In this document: piece by piece, positions 9,651-20,603 of the stretch | Position numbering within the stretch: the stretch's first letter is position 1 | Layout of the letters: each line of letters starts with the position of its first letter | NCBI GenBank assembly: GCA_001310415.1 | Contig: BAXE01000017.1 | Coordinates: 1 to 64,000, forward strand | From: Enterovibrio sp. JCM 19048 | Lineage (GTDB): Bacteria > Pseudomonadota > Gammaproteobacteria > Enterobacterales > Vibrionaceae | DNA length: 64,000 nucleotides | Reading direction: 5' to 3' | The notes under the pieces: model-generated | Seen by the model: only the letters and a program-made list of their open reading frames with translations | Database searches by the model: none | What the model was told of the DNA's origin: nothing | Program-made: the position numbers and the translations under genes

Positions 9651-9912
9651 ATGCTGGGCGCAGAAGACAAAGCGCGGATCAGATGGGCGTGCCGTCGCGG
9701 TATGCTGGAACTGGACGTTATTATCATGCCGTTTTTTGAAGAGTGCTTCGATTCACTGTCGGAGCAGGAAAAACATGACTTCGTCGCGCTGCTTGAGTGT
9801 GATGATCCGGATCTGTTTACCTGGGATGATGGGGCATGGCCGCAGTGAAAACCCTGCACTGGCGGCAATGACGGATAAAATTGTCGCGCACAACCGCAGC
9901 AAACTCCGCTAA
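9651..9912 (+). CDS. sdhE: succinate dehydrogenase assembly factor SdhE (frameshifted)
   Basis: Small flavinylation factor that promotes covalent FAD attachment to SdhA. The family signature [12 protein letters not shown] followed by FFEECFDSL is intact, as is [12 protein letters not shown]. After that tryptophan (about 9826) the frame is lost; the other frame continues [19 protein letters not shown] to the stop at 9912. That gives about 87 residues, the family length. It overlaps ygfX by 32 bases. Confidence 0.88.
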
Positions 9913-10291
9913 TTCTTTCCTTCAGCGCTCACGTTTACTGGGCGCTGTTTTAACCCTCCTGTATGCGGCTGTCGCAGTAATGCTGTTTGTCGCCACCCAT
10001 CTCCCCCTAGAGTTTCGTTTTTTCCTGATTTGCCTTCTTTGCCGTGAGTGGCAACAGCGCTTTTCAATACTCACGCAATTCTGTGGTGAGTTCTTTATCC
10101 ATATAAATGGGGAATGCCGGATTGATGGGGAGCCTTATAAGGTGTCCAGAGTCCTGTTTTTCAGCCGTTACCTCATCATCCTTGAACTCAAAGCACCGTC
10201 CGGTGTGAGAAGGCTTCCACTGGTTTGTGATGCGGTTCCGGACAGGGCATTCCGTCACTTCAGCCGTGTTTGTCTCGCTATTGAACGATGA
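9881..10291 (+). CDS. ygfX: YgfX/CptA-like inner-membrane protein
   Basis: A 136-residue protein with two predicted membrane helices near the N-terminus (LLGAVLTLLYAAVAVMLFV, then LEFRFFLICLL) and a soluble C-terminal part. YgfX is the standard partner of SdhE and has been described as the toxin-like half of a pair affecting MreB/FtsZ, but similarity here is weak and rests mostly on topology and position. The start is uncertain: TTG at 9881 overlaps the end of sdhE. Confidence 0.7.
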   Translation: MSRTTAANSANSFLQRSRLLGAVLTLLYAAVAVMLFVATHLPLEFRFFLICLLCREWQQRFSILTQFCGEFFIHINGECRIDGEPYKVSRVLFFSRYLIILELKAPSGVRRLPLVCDAVPDRAFRHFSRVCLAIER

Positions 10292-10469
10292 ATTAAAAAT
10301 ATATATATCTGCTATTTTTAGTTTTAATAAATTTATTTTCTATGTAAGTAATTTAATTTAGTGGATAACTGATCTAAATAAATGATTCATCCGGCCGATA
10401 ATGATTAAATACGTTATCCGCTGTACTTTGGCCTTGCCCGAACCCGCGCTGTTTAATGGGACCTACAAA

Positions 10470-12277
10470 TTGAAGATCAGAACCAAACTCTACGCCCTGA
10501 CTGCCTTTTCGGCCGTCTCTCTTATTCTTTTTGCATCCATCAGCTGGCAAGCATCAGATCGTTTGGTTGATTTGAAAACCAAACAGGCTTTGATTGCTGA
10601 GCTGGAAGTACGGTTGCTGAACCTGCGCCGCAATGAAAAAGATTTTCTGGCCCGTCTCAGTGATAAATATGTCACCAGCTTTGGTAAAAACGTCGCAGCA
10701 TTCGAATCGGAATTGAAAATACTGAATCATGACGCAAAACGCCTGGACATCGAGTTGCCTCAGGTAAGTGCAGTGTCCCGCGCCATGATGGAATACCGCG
10801 ACGGTTTTAACAGATTGGCAAAGGGCTACGAAACCCTGGGGTTGGATCGCCACTCAGGTATCCGTGGTGAGTTAAGCGCTGCCAATCAACAGCTGCTGGA
10901 TAACAATCCGTTGGACAAAGAGATTGCCCATCTGGTGACCTTGAGCCGCTTGTTGATGGTGGACACCAGCGAAACCCGTCTTGTTGAATTCAACAGAGAC
11001 TGGGGCGAAGTAAGGGCGCAGACCAATTTGGCTGAGCTGGATAGACAAAAATCACTGGTTGATCGTTACATGCGCCTTAGCCGTGAAGTGGGGCTGGATC
11101 ACCAGTCGGGCTTGCTGGGACAAATCCGCGCCCAGACCCACCAGGTGGAAGCTGACTTTGATGAAATGCGCGCGCAACTGGCCACTGAATTGGAGCGTGC
11201 AGAGCGCAATCTTGTCGTGGGTGCAGTGGTGATCCTTATGGTGATTTCCTGCTTGCTCATCGTGGCGAGCATCTGGATTAACCGCTTTATCCAACGCCGA
11301 CTCAGCACCTTGACGGCAACCATGGCCCAGGTCGCCAATGAGCGTGACCTGACCCTGCGGGCTGACGCAGAAGGAAATGATGAGCTGACCTTGGTGGCGC
11401 AGGATTTCAATGCGGTGTTGGAGCATTGCCAAACATTGATTGCTGGCGTGAAGACATCAATCACTGCTTTGAACTCCACGGCGTCTGATGTACAGATGCG
11501 CAGTAAAGACGCGGAGTCCGCGCTGAACCGACAGCACGAAGAAGCCGAGCTGGCTGCCAACTCCGTCAGCCAGATGGAACTGACTATCCGCGAGATTGCC
11601 GTGAACACGGAAACCGCGGCAGCGAATGCGGGCCAGAGCTTGAGCCGTGCGCAGAAAGGTAACCACACCGTGCAGGAAACCCGCGAGGCAATCGTTGCGC
11701 TGTCTGACGGCCTGGGCAGTGCGGTTTCTGACATTCACAGTCTGGTGTCGCTGTCACAGCAAATCGGCTCTGTGGTGGATGTGATTAAAGACATTTCTGA
11801 GCAGACCAACCTACTGGCACTGAACGCAGCGATTGAAGCGGCGCGTGCCGGGGAGCAGGGTCGAGGTTTTGCGGTTGTCGCCGACGAGGTCCGTTCACTG
11901 GCAACCCGCACCCATAAGTCGACCGATGAAATTGCTCCATGATTGCCTCGCTGCAGTCCCAGACCAACAACGCAGTAGAGCGTATTAACCTTTGCCAGCA
12001 CGACAGCGAGCAGTCGGTGAATTACGTGGGTGAAGCAGCGTCCGAGCTCGATAACATCATGATCGATATGCAGCAAATCATGGACATGAGCAACCAGATT
12101 GCGGCGGCGGTTGAAGAGCAGAGCATGATGGCGCGTGAAGTGAGCCAGAATGTGCATTCGATTCAGCAGATCACAGCAGTGAATACCGCATCGACCAGCG
12201 AGAACGCCAAGGCGGCTGCTCGGGTGACTGAGCAAAGCCGGGAACTGGAAGTGGCGATTGCCGATTTCCGCGCCTGA
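10470..12277 (+). CDS. methyl-accepting chemotaxis protein (frameshifted near the end)
   Basis: A transducer of about 600 residues that signals to CheA/CheW. An N-terminal membrane anchor ([19 protein letters not shown]) is followed by a roughly 230-residue helical periplasmic domain ([22 protein letters not shown]-like). A second membrane helix ([20 protein letters not shown]), a HAMP domain, and the signalling hairpin tip ([20 protein letters not shown]) come next. A one-base deletion near 11935 (GCTCC where GCCTCC restores the frame) splits the last 110 residues off. The start is TTG 10470, with GGGA upstream; ATG 10401 lacks a ribosome-binding site. The ligand is unknown. Confidence 0.88.
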
Positions 12278-12287
12278 CGATCAGGCA

Positions 12288-12315
12288 GCAAAAAGCCTCG
12301 CAAGAGGCTTTTTTG
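12288..12315 (+). terminator. terminator after the chemoreceptor gene
   Basis: Stem AAAAGCCTC / GAGGCTTTT followed by T residues. The A-run on the other side could also serve nadB, which ends at 12344 on the minus strand. Confidence 0.85.
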
Positions 12316-12343
12316 TACCGGTAGGTTTTCCCTGACGCAGGGT

Positions 12344-13960
12344 CTAGCAAGGGAAGTCGGGCACCAAAACAGTCGGGCCGCTGTCCTGTGCTTTTTCCGG
12401 GTAGTCGAGTGTATAGTGCAGGCCCCGGCTTTCTTTGCGCGCCATGGCGCAGCGCACCATGAGTTCGGCGACTTGCAACAGGTTACGCAGTTCCAGCAGG
12501 TTGTTGGACACGCGGAAATTGCTGTAATACTCGTGAGTTTCCTGCTTGAGCAATTCGATGCGGCGCAGGGCGCGCTCAAGGCGTTTGGTCGAGCGCACAA
12601 TACCGACATAGTCCCACATAAACAGGCGCAACTCGTGCCAGTTGTGCTGGATAACCACCTCCTCATCAGAATGACTCACCTGGCTCTCATCCCAATGGGG
12701 AAGGCTTGGCGGTACTTCTGCCAGCGAGGCTTTCTCGCCGATATGCATGGCGGCTGCCCAGGCATACACCACGCACTCCAACAGGGAGTTTGATGCCATG
12801 CGGTTTGCGCCGTGAAGACCGGTGTAACTCACTTCACCAATGGCATACAGCCCTTCCAGATCCGTTTGCCCGTTCTTGTCGACCATTACGCCACCACAGG
12901 TGTAATGGGCTGCTGGCACGATAGGCACGGGCTGCTTGGTCAGGTCGAAACCGAATTCCAGCAGTTTTTCATAAATGGTCGGGAAATGCTTGGTAACGAA
13001 TTCCGGATCTTTATGGCTGATGTCGATGTACATGCAGTCGGCGCCAAGGCGCTTCATTTCATAGTCGATCGCGCGGGCGACCACATCACGTGGGGCAAGC
13101 TCTGCCCGCTCGTCAAAGTCCGGCATAAAGCGGCTGCCGTCCGGACGGCGCAGGAAAGCGCCTTCACCGCGAAGGGCTTCGGTTAGCAGGAAGTTACGTG
13201 CCTCAGGATGGAACAGGCAGGTCGGGTGGAACTGATTGAACTCGAGGTTGGCAACACGGCAACCTGCACGCCACGCCATGGCGATGCCATCTCCGGAGGA
13301 AACATCCGGGTTGGAGGTGTACTGGTAAACCTTCGATGCACCGCCGGTGGCCAGTACCACGAATTTGGCGCGCACGGTTTCCACGGCCTCAAGGTTGCGG
13401 TTCCAGATATAGGCGCCCAACACCCGGTTAGCGCCAGAAATGCCAATTTTCTTGCGAGTGATAAGGTCAAGGGCGTTGTGGCGCTCGAGTACCGTGATGT
13501 TCGGGTGCTGCATCACGTTATCCTGAAGCGATGTCTGCACAGCCGCGCCAGTTGCATCGGCAGCATGCAGGATTCGGCGATGGCTATGGCCACCTTCGCG
13601 GGTCAGGTGGAATTTCGGTTCGGCATCACCGCTGTCTTCTTCGCGGTCAAACGGGACGCCGCCGTCAATCAGCCACTGCACACACTCTTTGGCGTTTTCT
13701 GCGATAAAGCTCACGACGTCTTCATCACAAATGCCGTCACCGGCGATCAGGGTATCTTCCACGTGGGACTCAATAGAGTCACTTTCGTCGAAAACGGCGG
13801 CAATACCGCCCTGTGCGTAGTAGGTTGCTCCTTCGCTGCTCGGTCCTTTGCTCAGCACCATGACTTTCTGGGTCGGGGCAAGATGCAACGCCAGTGACAG
13901 GCCAGCAGCGCCGCTGCCGATCACCAGTACATCACACACGTGTTCTTGATGATTGCTCAT
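12344..13960 (-). CDS. nadB: L-aspartate oxidase
   Basis: FAD enzyme that oxidises L-aspartate to iminoaspartate, the first step of de novo NAD synthesis with NadA. The 538-residue product has the normal length. The dinucleotide-binding start [16 protein letters not shown], the [14 protein letters not shown] region and the [10 protein letters not shown] helix are all intact, with no frameshift. The ATG at 13960 is preferred over the upstream extension because it starts the family homology. It is divergent from rpoE, a common arrangement in Vibrio and E. coli. Confidence 0.96.
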   Translation of the reverse strand: MSNHQEHVCDVLVIGSGAAGLSLALHLAPTQKVMVLSKGPSSEGATYYAQGGIAAVFDESDSIESHVEDTLIAGDGICDEDVVSFIAENAKECVQWLIDGGVPFDREEDSGDAEPKFHLTREGGHSHRRILHAADATGAAVQTSLQDNVMQHPNITVLERHNALDLITRKKIGISGANRVLGAYIWNRNLEAVETVRAKFVVLATGGASKVYQYTSNPDVSSGDGIAMAWRAGCRVANLEFNQFHPTCLFHPEARNFLLTEALRGEGAFLRRPDGSRFMPDFDERAELAPRDVVARAIDYEMKRLGADCMYIDISHKDPEFVTKHFPTIYEKLLEFGFDLTKQPVPIVPAAHYTCGGVMVDKNGQTDLEGLYAIGEVSYTGLHGANRMASNSLLECVVYAWAAAMHIGEKASLAEVPPSLPHWDESQVSHSDEEVVIQHNWHELRLFMWDYVGIVRSTKRLERALRRIELLKQETHEYYSNFRVSNNLLELRNLLQVAELMVRCAMARKESRGLHYTLDYPEKAQDSGPTVLVPDFPC

Positions 13961-14201
13961 TGGTTGCGTATTCCTTTCTCTCACATGACGGCTCGGTAAC
14001 GGTTTCCCTGTCATCTGAAACAACGAGTTCGATTGATGTCAGTGAGTTTACACTAATGTGGCAGGTCGGAGAACGTTGCTGATAGCAATCAGTACCACTA
14101 GGTTGCGACGCAACGCAGTGATTGCTTGATGGGGTGTGGTCATGCATTCTGTTAGACTTTGCGAGCGGGATCGGAACTATTGACGATTCCGTACCGTTAG
14201 G

Positions 14202-14229
14202 GGAACTTTCTTTTCACAATCTACTCATA
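14202..14229 (+). promoter_or_regulatory. predicted sigma-E promoter of the rpoE operon
   Basis: GGAACTT at 14202-14208 and TCATA at 14225-14229 are separated by 16 bases. This matches the sigma-E pattern (GGAACTT, about 16 bp, TCnnA) and lies 166 bp before rpoE, where autoregulated sigma-E promoters are found. The whole 434-bp nadB-rpoE gap holds no gene; the rest probably carries the nadB promoter and an rpoE leader. Confidence 0.6.
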
Positions 14230-14394
14230 CACTTTGCTCACTCAATCAGTGCTTGCAAGCGTGTGGCAAGCCCGGCATCAACAGTGGCGACGAGCGAAAA
14301 GAAATACCGACTGCTGACAAGACGCTGACCTTGCACCGAATATGGCAGGGCAGACTCAGCAGGAAGGTATCAATAATAAGGAGAAGGCGCTCGA

Positions 14395-14971
14395 ATGAGC
14401 GAGCAGTTAACTGATCAAGCTTAATAGAACGCGTACAAAATGGCGACAAGCAGGCTTTTAACCTGCTGGTAGTGAAGTATCAAAATAAGGTTTGCAACCT
14501 GATTTCCCGCTACGTCAGCAACAGTGGTGACGTGCCGGATGTGGCCCAGGAAGCGTTTATCAAAGCGTACCGTGCTTTGCCCGGTTTTCGTGGCGAGAGT
14601 GCGTTTTACACCTGGTTGTACCGCATTGCCGTGAATACGGCGAAGAACTATCTGGTTGCACAGGGACGCCGCCCGCCTTCCAGTGATATTGACGCAGAAG
14701 AAGCGGAAAATTACGAAAATGGCGGTGCGCTGAAAGAAATATCGAACCCTGAGAACCTAATGTTGTCAGAACAGTTGAAAGAGGTCGTTTTCAACACTAT
14801 CGAGGCATTGCCTGATGATTTGAAAAGGCGATCACCCTGCGTGAGATCGATGGCTTGAGTTATGAAGAGATCGCAGAAGTGATGGACTGCCCGGTTGGAA
14901 CGGTGCGTTCGCGTATCTTTCGTGCCAGGGAAGCGGTAGACAAGCGTGTTCGTCCTTTGATGAACCCTTAA
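14395..14971 (+). CDS. rpoE: RNA polymerase sigma-E factor (frameshifted)
   Basis: ECF sigma factor that controls the envelope stress response. Reading across two one-base deletions (near 14421, GCTTAA for GCTTTAA; near 14823) gives a full protein of about 192 residues. Region 2 is seen in DVAQEAFIKAYRALPGFRG and FYTWLYRIAVNTAKN, and region 4 in LREIDGLSYEEIAEVMDCP and VGTVRSRIFRARE. The ATG at 14395 follows AATAAGGAGAAGGC. It heads the rpoE-rseA-rseB-rseC operon. The deletions are likely errors because rpoE is usually indispensable in vibrios. Confidence 0.92.
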
Positions 14972-15001
14972 CAGTGTTACCTGTTTATAACGGTGAAATA
15001 A

Positions 15002-15627
15002 ATGGCTGAAAAAGAAAACCTTTCTGCATTATTTGATGGTGATGAGATAGATCCACGGCTACTTGATGAGCTGGAAAACGATCTGTCCGCACAGCAAGCA
15101 TGGAAGAGCTTTGCTGTCACCCGTGATGTAATGCGAGGCGATGCGCCCCAAAATCCAAGCTGGGATATTGCGGCAAGTGTCGCAGCCGCGCTGGAGAATG
15201 AACCGGCGCACAGCGTGACGCCTGCGCCAAACGTGGTACCTATGCACGAGGCTCAGCCTACGCCGCAAACGGCGAGAAGGAGCATGCCAGTCTGGTTGCA
15301 GCAACTGACACAGGTTGGTATGGCGGCAGCGGTTTCACTGGCAGTGATTGTTGGCGTTCAGCAATATAACGGCGGCGAGCAGAGCGATCCTGCATTGGCA
15401 GCTTCCCAGCTCCAGTGCTGCAGACTATTCCGCTGTCGGGCTCAGCAGAGCCGGTAAGCCTCAGCCGTGAATCGCTGAAAACAAACACCCCGAATGAAGC
15501 TGAGTTGATGGAGCAACGCCGTCGCGTGAACGCGATGTTCCAGGACTACGAGTTGCAGTTACGACTCAATGCTGATGAAATGAATCACAACAATGAGTTA
15601 CCTGCAGAAACGAGCGTAAAAGATTGA
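15002..15627 (+). CDS. rseA: anti-sigma-E factor RseA (frameshifted)
   Basis: Single-pass inner-membrane protein that holds sigma-E inactive until cut by DegS and RseP. The N-terminal cytoplasmic domain (ENLSALFDGDEIDPRLL..., AWKSFAVTRDVMRGD) and the membrane helix (LTQVGMAAAVSLAVIVGVQQY, residues about 102-122) are in one frame. After a deletion near 15405 the periplasmic part continues in another frame (VLQTIPLSGSAEPVSL to the stop). The stop overlaps the rseB start (TGATG). Confidence 0.88.
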
Positions 15628-16598
15628 TGAAACATCTTCTGATCGGTGCTTTGTCACTGGTCAGTCTGCTTGCCAATGCCTCGGTGGAGGAAAATCCCGC
15701 CGAGGCATTGCTGCATCAGATGGACCAGGCAACCGAACAACTGAACTACGAGCTTTCCTACATTCTGGTCCGCAAAAACAGCATTGAGCCGTTGCGCTAT
15801 CGTCATGCAACGGTGGATGGCGAGTCCTTTGGCCATTTTGCCTACCTCAGTGGTCCGCTGCGTGAAGCCATTCGCCGCGGGGATGAGGTGAGCTACTTCG
15901 AGCCAGGTATCGATCCTTTCACTATCCAAAGCACCCAGATGGTTGCACCGCTGCCAACTATCATGCAGGCGGATATTGACCACCTTGCCACCATGTACGA
16001 CTTTGTTTCACTCGGACGTGCCCGCGAAGCCGGGTTGCCTTGTGAAGTGGTGCGCGTGTCACCCAAAGACGGTGCACGATACGCCTATGTATTGTGGATT
16101 GATCAGAAAACCAAGCTGCTGGTCCGTGCCGATCTGTTAGACCGCGATGGCGATCCGATTGAGCAATACCGCGCACTGTCGCTGGTGGAGTCGCCACAGG
16201 TAGAAGAATTGATGCGTCAGCTGGCGACGGTTGAATTGCCGCCCGTGGTGCAGTTGCCGAAACAAGAAGACTCCGGCCTTGGCTGGAAGGTAACCTCCAT
16301 GCCGGAAGGCTTCACTCCCATTTATAGCAACCGCCACCGCCTGATGATCACTGAGCGCCCGGTCGAAAGCCAGATGTTCAGCGATGGCCTGTTCAGTTTC
16401 TCCGTGTACCTGTCGCAAGCCGACGACCTTTCAGTGCGTGAACAGGTCGTGCGTAAAGGGCGCCGGACGCTGCACAGCCATGTTTCCGGCAATGCAGAAA
16501 TCACAGTGGTAGGTGATATTCCACCTGATACCGCGAAGAAAGTGGCTGAATCCGTGCGTATTACCGCACCGGTTAAAACCGGTGATGCTGCGCCATGA
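15627..16598 (+). CDS. rseB: sigma-E regulatory protein RseB
   Basis: Periplasmic protein that binds the RseA periplasmic domain and mislocalised lipopolysaccharide or outer-membrane protein signals, shielding RseA from DegS. It has 323 residues, beginning with a signal peptide (MKHLLIGALSLVSLLANAS). The MucB/RseB fold segment (LNYELSYILVRKNSIEPLRY) and the C-terminal MucB_RseB domain are intact. The ATG overlaps the rseA stop, and its own end overlaps the rseC start by four bases, indicating translational coupling. Confidence 0.93.
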   Translation: MKHLLIGALSLVSLLANASVEENPAEALLHQMDQATEQLNYELSYILVRKNSIEPLRYRHATVDGESFGHFAYLSGPLREAIRRGDEVSYFEPGIDPFTIQSTQMVAPLPTIMQADIDHLATMYDFVSLGRAREAGLPCEVVRVSPKDGARYAYVLWIDQKTKLLVRADLLDRDGDPIEQYRALSLVESPQVEELMRQLATVELPPVVQLPKQEDSGLGWKVTSMPEGFTPIYSNRHRLMITERPVESQMFSDGLFSFSVYLSQADDLSVREQVVRKGRRTLHSHVSGNAEITVVGDIPPDTAKKVAESVRITAPVKTGDAAP

Positions 16599-17088
16599 TC
16601 ACTGCATTGGCTGAAGTGACTGGCAGTGGAAAGGGGTTTCTGACCGTTCGCTGCCAGCAGAAAACCAGTTGTGGCAACTGTGCCTCCAAAAACCACTGTG
16701 GTACCGGCGTAGTCAGCAATGCCCTTCCCGGTAAAGTGCTCGACATCCGTGTCCCGACGGACAAAAACGTTGCCGCCGGCACCTTGATAGAAATAGGTCT
16801 GGAAGAGCGCACTATCGTGAAATCTGCGGTGGTTGTTTATATCTTGCCACTGCTGTTTGCCATGGGTGGCGCGCTGCTGGGACAGTTTTTGGCATCTCTG
16901 ATGTCAGCCGGTGAGGGCGTTATCATTTTAACTGCGCTGCTGGCCGGGGTAGTTGGCGGCCTTGTAGCACGCCGGATCTCGCAAAAAATGGAGCAGGATG
17001 CAGCATTGCCCCTAAACTTCTTCGCATACTTGGCGCGCCGGCCAGCGATATTGCGGTGATAAATGCCGCAACTGAGGATAGCGACTAG
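16595..17088 (+). CDS. rseC: SoxR-reducing system / RseC protein (frameshifted at the end)
   Basis: Inner-membrane protein with a cysteine-rich N-terminus (CQQKTSCGNCASKNHCG) and two membrane helices (VVVYILPLLFAMGGALLGQ, then VIILTALLAGVVGGLVA). Family members modulate sigma-E and take part in reduction of SoxR. Near 17013 a missing C in a C-run shifts the last 25 residues; restoring it gives a tail ending NAATEDSD and a stop at 17088. It is the last gene of the rpoE operon, 75 bp before lepA. Confidence 0.87.
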
Positions 17089-17163
17089 CCATTAATTTCG
17101 GTAGAATCCCGCCACTTGATCGTACGATCTCTAATTTTCACTAACGAGTTAGTCACACCATTT

Positions 17164-18959
17164 ATGAAGCACATTCGTAACTTTTCGATTATTGCCCACA
17201 TTGACCACGGTAAGTCGACCCTGTCAGACCGTCTGATCCAGGTGTGTGGCGGCCTTACTGACCGTGAAATGGCAGCACAGGTTCTGGACTCCATGGATCT
17301 GGAACGCGAACGTGGTATCACCATCAAAGCACAGAGTGTGACGCTGAATTACAAAGCGAACGATGGGGAAACCTATCAACTGAACTTCATCGACACCCCG
17401 GGACACGTTGACTTCTCTTACGAAGTATCACGTTCTCTGGCAGCGTGTGAGGGTGCTTTGCTGGTGGTGGATGCAGGTCAGGGCGTAGAAGCGCAAACAC
17501 TGGCAAACTGCTACACCGCGATTGAAATGGACCTGGAAGTGGTGCCAATTTTGAACAAGATCGACCTGCCAGCGGCAGATCCAGATCGCGTTGCAGAAGA
17601 AATTGAAGACATCGTCGGTATTGATGCGACTGAAGCAACCCGCTGTTCGGCGAAAACCGGTGTGGGCGTAGACTTGGTTCTGGAAGATATCGTTAAGAAC
17701 ATCCCGGCACCGGAAGGCGATCCAGAAGCGCCGCTTCAAGCGCTGATTATTGACTCCTGGTTCGATAACTACCTGGGCGTTGTTTCTCTGGTTCGCATTA
17801 AAAACGGTGAACTGAAGAAGGGCGACAAGATCAAGGTCATGAGCACCGGTCAGGTGTGGGGCGTTGACCGCATCGGTATCTTCACGCCAAAACAAACCGA
17901 CACCCAAGGTCTGCGTACCGGCGAGGTGGGCTGGGTTGTTTGTGGTATTAAAGACATCCTGGGCGCGCCAGTGGGCGATACCCTGACGCTGGCAAAACAC
18001 GGCGCAGAGAAACCACTGCCAGGCTTTAAGAAAGTGAAGCCTCAGGTATACGCGGGTCTGTTCCCTGTATCGTCTGACGACTACGAAAACTTCCGTGATG
18101 CGTTGGGCAAACTGAGCCTGAACGATGCGTCTCTGTTCTATGAACCAGAGAACTCTGCGGCACTGGGCTTTGGTTTCCGTTGTGGCTTCCTTGGCATGCT
18201 GCACATGGAGATCATCCAGGAGCGTCTGGAGCGTGAATACGATCTGGATCTGATCACCACGGCACCAACCGTAGTGTACGAAGTGAAGAAAACCAATGGC
18301 GACACCCTGTACGTGGACAGCCCAGCGAAACTGCCGGCCGTTAACGACATCGACATCATGGGTGAGCCGATCGCACGCTGTAATATCCTGGTACCGGCAG
18401 AGTACCTGGGTAACGTAATTACCTGTGTGTAGAAAAACGCGGTATGCAGGTAGACATGGTTTACCACGGCAACCAGGTTGCGCTGACTTACGACATTCCT
18501 ATGGCAGAAGTGGTTCTGGACTTCTTCGACCGCCTGAAGTCAACGTCACGCGGTTATGCATCACTGGATTACAACTTCCAGCGCTACGAAGCGTCGAACA
18601 TGGTGCGTGTAGACGTTCTGCTGAACGGTGACAATGTGGATGCACTGGCTATCATCACCCACAAAGATCAGGCGCAATCACGCGGCCGTGATCTGGTTGA
18701 GAAGATGAAAGAGTTTATTCCTCGTCAGCAATTCGACATCGCTATTCAGGCAGCTATCGGTACACATATTATTGCGCGCTCAACCGTGAAGCAGTTGCGT
18801 AAGAACGTAACGGCGAAATGTTACGGTGGTGACGTGAGCCGTAAGAAGAAACTGCTGCAGAAACAGAAAGAAGGTAAGAAACGTATGAAGCAGATCGGTA
18901 ACGTCGAACTGCCTCAGGAAGCGTTCCTGGCGATTCTGCACGTAGGTAAAGATAAATAA
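17164..18959 (+). CDS. lepA: elongation factor 4, LepA (frameshifted)
   Basis: Ribosome-associated GTPase (EF4) with a role in translation and 30S biogenesis. The GTP-binding motifs are clear: AHIDHGKST (G1), DTPGH (G3) and NKIDLP (G4). The C-terminal LepA-specific domain ([20 protein letters not shown]) closes a protein of about 598 residues. A one-base deletion near 18422 (ACCTGTGTG where ACCCTGTGTG or similar is needed) breaks the frame. It precedes lepB, the usual lepA-lepB operon. Confidence 0.94.
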
Positions 18960-19018
18960 TCTAAGCGTGTTGACGCTGGGTTAAGTAATAAAAAGGGATA
19001 GAGGTTTAGGGGAACACA

Positions 19019-19918
19019 ATGGCTAATACTTTCTCGCTGATTCTGGTGCTCGTCACCCTGTTTACCGGGATTATCTGGGCACTGGATAAGTTCAAGTGGG
19101 CGCCGCGTCGCCAGCAAAAGGCGGCAGAAGTGCTCAATTTGGACAGCGGCGAGCTGAGTGCTGAGCAGGTGGCGCAAGTCGCCCCGCAGCCAAGCTGGGT
19201 AGAAACTTCAGCGTCTGTGTTCCCTGTGATTGGCCTTGTACTGGTGCTGCGCTCGTTTATTTACGAGCCGTTCCAGATCCCGTCTGGTTCCATGATGCCG
19301 ACCCTGCTGGTGGGCGACTTTATCCTGGTAGAGAAGTTTGCCTACGGGTTGAAGGATCCTGTTTTCCGCACTCAATTGGTGGAAACCGGTGAACCTGAGC
19401 GCGGTGATGTGGTGGTGTTTAAATACCCACCACAACCGAGCGTCGACTTTATCAAGCGTGTGATTGGCCTGCCGGGTGACACGGTTCGCTACAGCGAAGA
19501 CAAGCGTCTGTGCATCCAGAAAAAAGGCGAAGAAACCTGTGAGCTGGTGCCGGTGGATGACGTTCACAAGAGCGATTTCTATCAGCGCGGCGTGGAATTG
19601 ATTCAGGCGCAGGAAGAGTTGGGTCAGCACCCACACCAGATCCTGGTGAACCCTTACCTGCCGAATCAGACCAGCCAGTACTACCCAACCCCGGGTCTGG
19701 GTGAGTGGGTGGTGCCGGAAGGCCAGTACTTTGTGATGGGCGACAACCGTGACAACAGTAAAGACAGCCGCTTCTGGGGCTTTGTCCCAGAAGCCAATCT
19801 GGTAGGTAAAGCAGTCGGTATCTGGATCAGTTTTGAATTTGATGAACAAGGCGACAGCTTCCTGCCGTCTTGGGTACCTGTCGGCGTGCGGTTCAACCGC
19901 ATCGGCGGCATTGATTAA
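19019..19918 (+). CDS. lepB: signal peptidase I
   Basis: Membrane-bound serine protease that removes signal peptides from Sec and Tat substrates. It has 299 residues, with an N-terminal membrane helix ([16 protein letters not shown]) and a second one before the catalytic domain. The catalytic serine is in [10 protein letters not shown] (S91) and the general-base lysine in [12 protein letters not shown] (K146), followed by the box [12 protein letters not shown]. It is intact and has a GGGGAACACA site before the ATG. Confidence 0.96.
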   Translation: MANTFSLILVLVTLFTGIIWALDKFKWAPRRQQKAAEVLNLDSGELSAEQVAQVAPQPSWVETSASVFPVIGLVLVLRSFIYEPFQIPSGSMMPTLLVGDFILVEKFAYGLKDPVFRTQLVETGEPERGDVVVFKYPPQPSVDFIKRVIGLPGDTVRYSEDKRLCIQKKGEETCELVPVDDVHKSDFYQRGVELIQAQEELGQHPHQILVNPYLPNQTSQYYPTPGLGEWVVPEGQYFVMGDNRDNSKDSRFWGFVPEANLVGKAVGIWISFEFDEQGDSFLPSWVPVGVRFNRIGGID

Positions 19919-19929
19919 CTTGGAACGAC

Positions 19930-20603
19930 ATGACAACACCTATAAATAAACTACAACGTCGTATCGGCTATGAATTTAGCGATACGGCGTTTCTCAGTCT
20001 CGCCCTGACACACCGAAGCGCCAGTGGAAACCACAATGAGCGTTTGGAGTTTCTGGGCGATTCTATTTTGAGTTTCGTTGTTGCTGACGACCTCTACCAT
20101 CGTTTCCCGAGCGTTGATGAAGGGGATATGAGCCGCATGCGTGCAACGCTGGTTCGTGGTAACACGCTGGCCGAACTGGGCCGCGAGTTCGAACTGGGCG
20201 ACGTACTGCAACTGGGGCCGGGTGAGCTGAAAAGTGGCGGTTTCCGCCGTGATTCGATCCTGGCTGACGCCGTAGAGGCGATCATCGGCGCTATCTACCT
20301 CGACAGCGATCTGGAAACGGTCCGTGGAATCATCTTGGCTGGTACAAAGAGCGTCTGGAAACTATCCAGCCGGGTGCCAACCAAAAAGATCCAAAGACAC
20401 GGTTGCAGGAATTCCTGCAAGGACGCCGTAAGCCGCTGCCTGCCTATAATGTAACTAAGGTACAGGGTGAAGCGCACAACCAGCAATTTACCGTGGAATG
20501 TGAAGTAGCAGGTCTGGAACGACCTGTTGTAGGTAAGGGCAGCAGTCGTCGCAAGGCTGAGCAAGCGGCTGCAGAACTGGCATTGCAAAAGCTGGACTCA
20601 TGA
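19930..20603 (+). CDS. rnc: ribonuclease III (frameshifted)
   Basis: Double-strand RNA endonuclease for rRNA and mRNA processing. The signature [12 protein letters not shown] and the second acidic cluster ([13 protein letters not shown]) mark the nuclease domain. After a deletion near 20330 the other frame carries [12 protein letters not shown] and the double-stranded RNA-binding domain ([20 protein letters not shown]). The full protein would be about 225 residues. The stop overlaps the era ATG (ATGA), the classic rnc-era coupling. Confidence 0.93.

Noticed and set aside
17424-18204. Minus-strand ORF opposite lepA
   Set aside because: Shadow of LepA; no domain or start signal.
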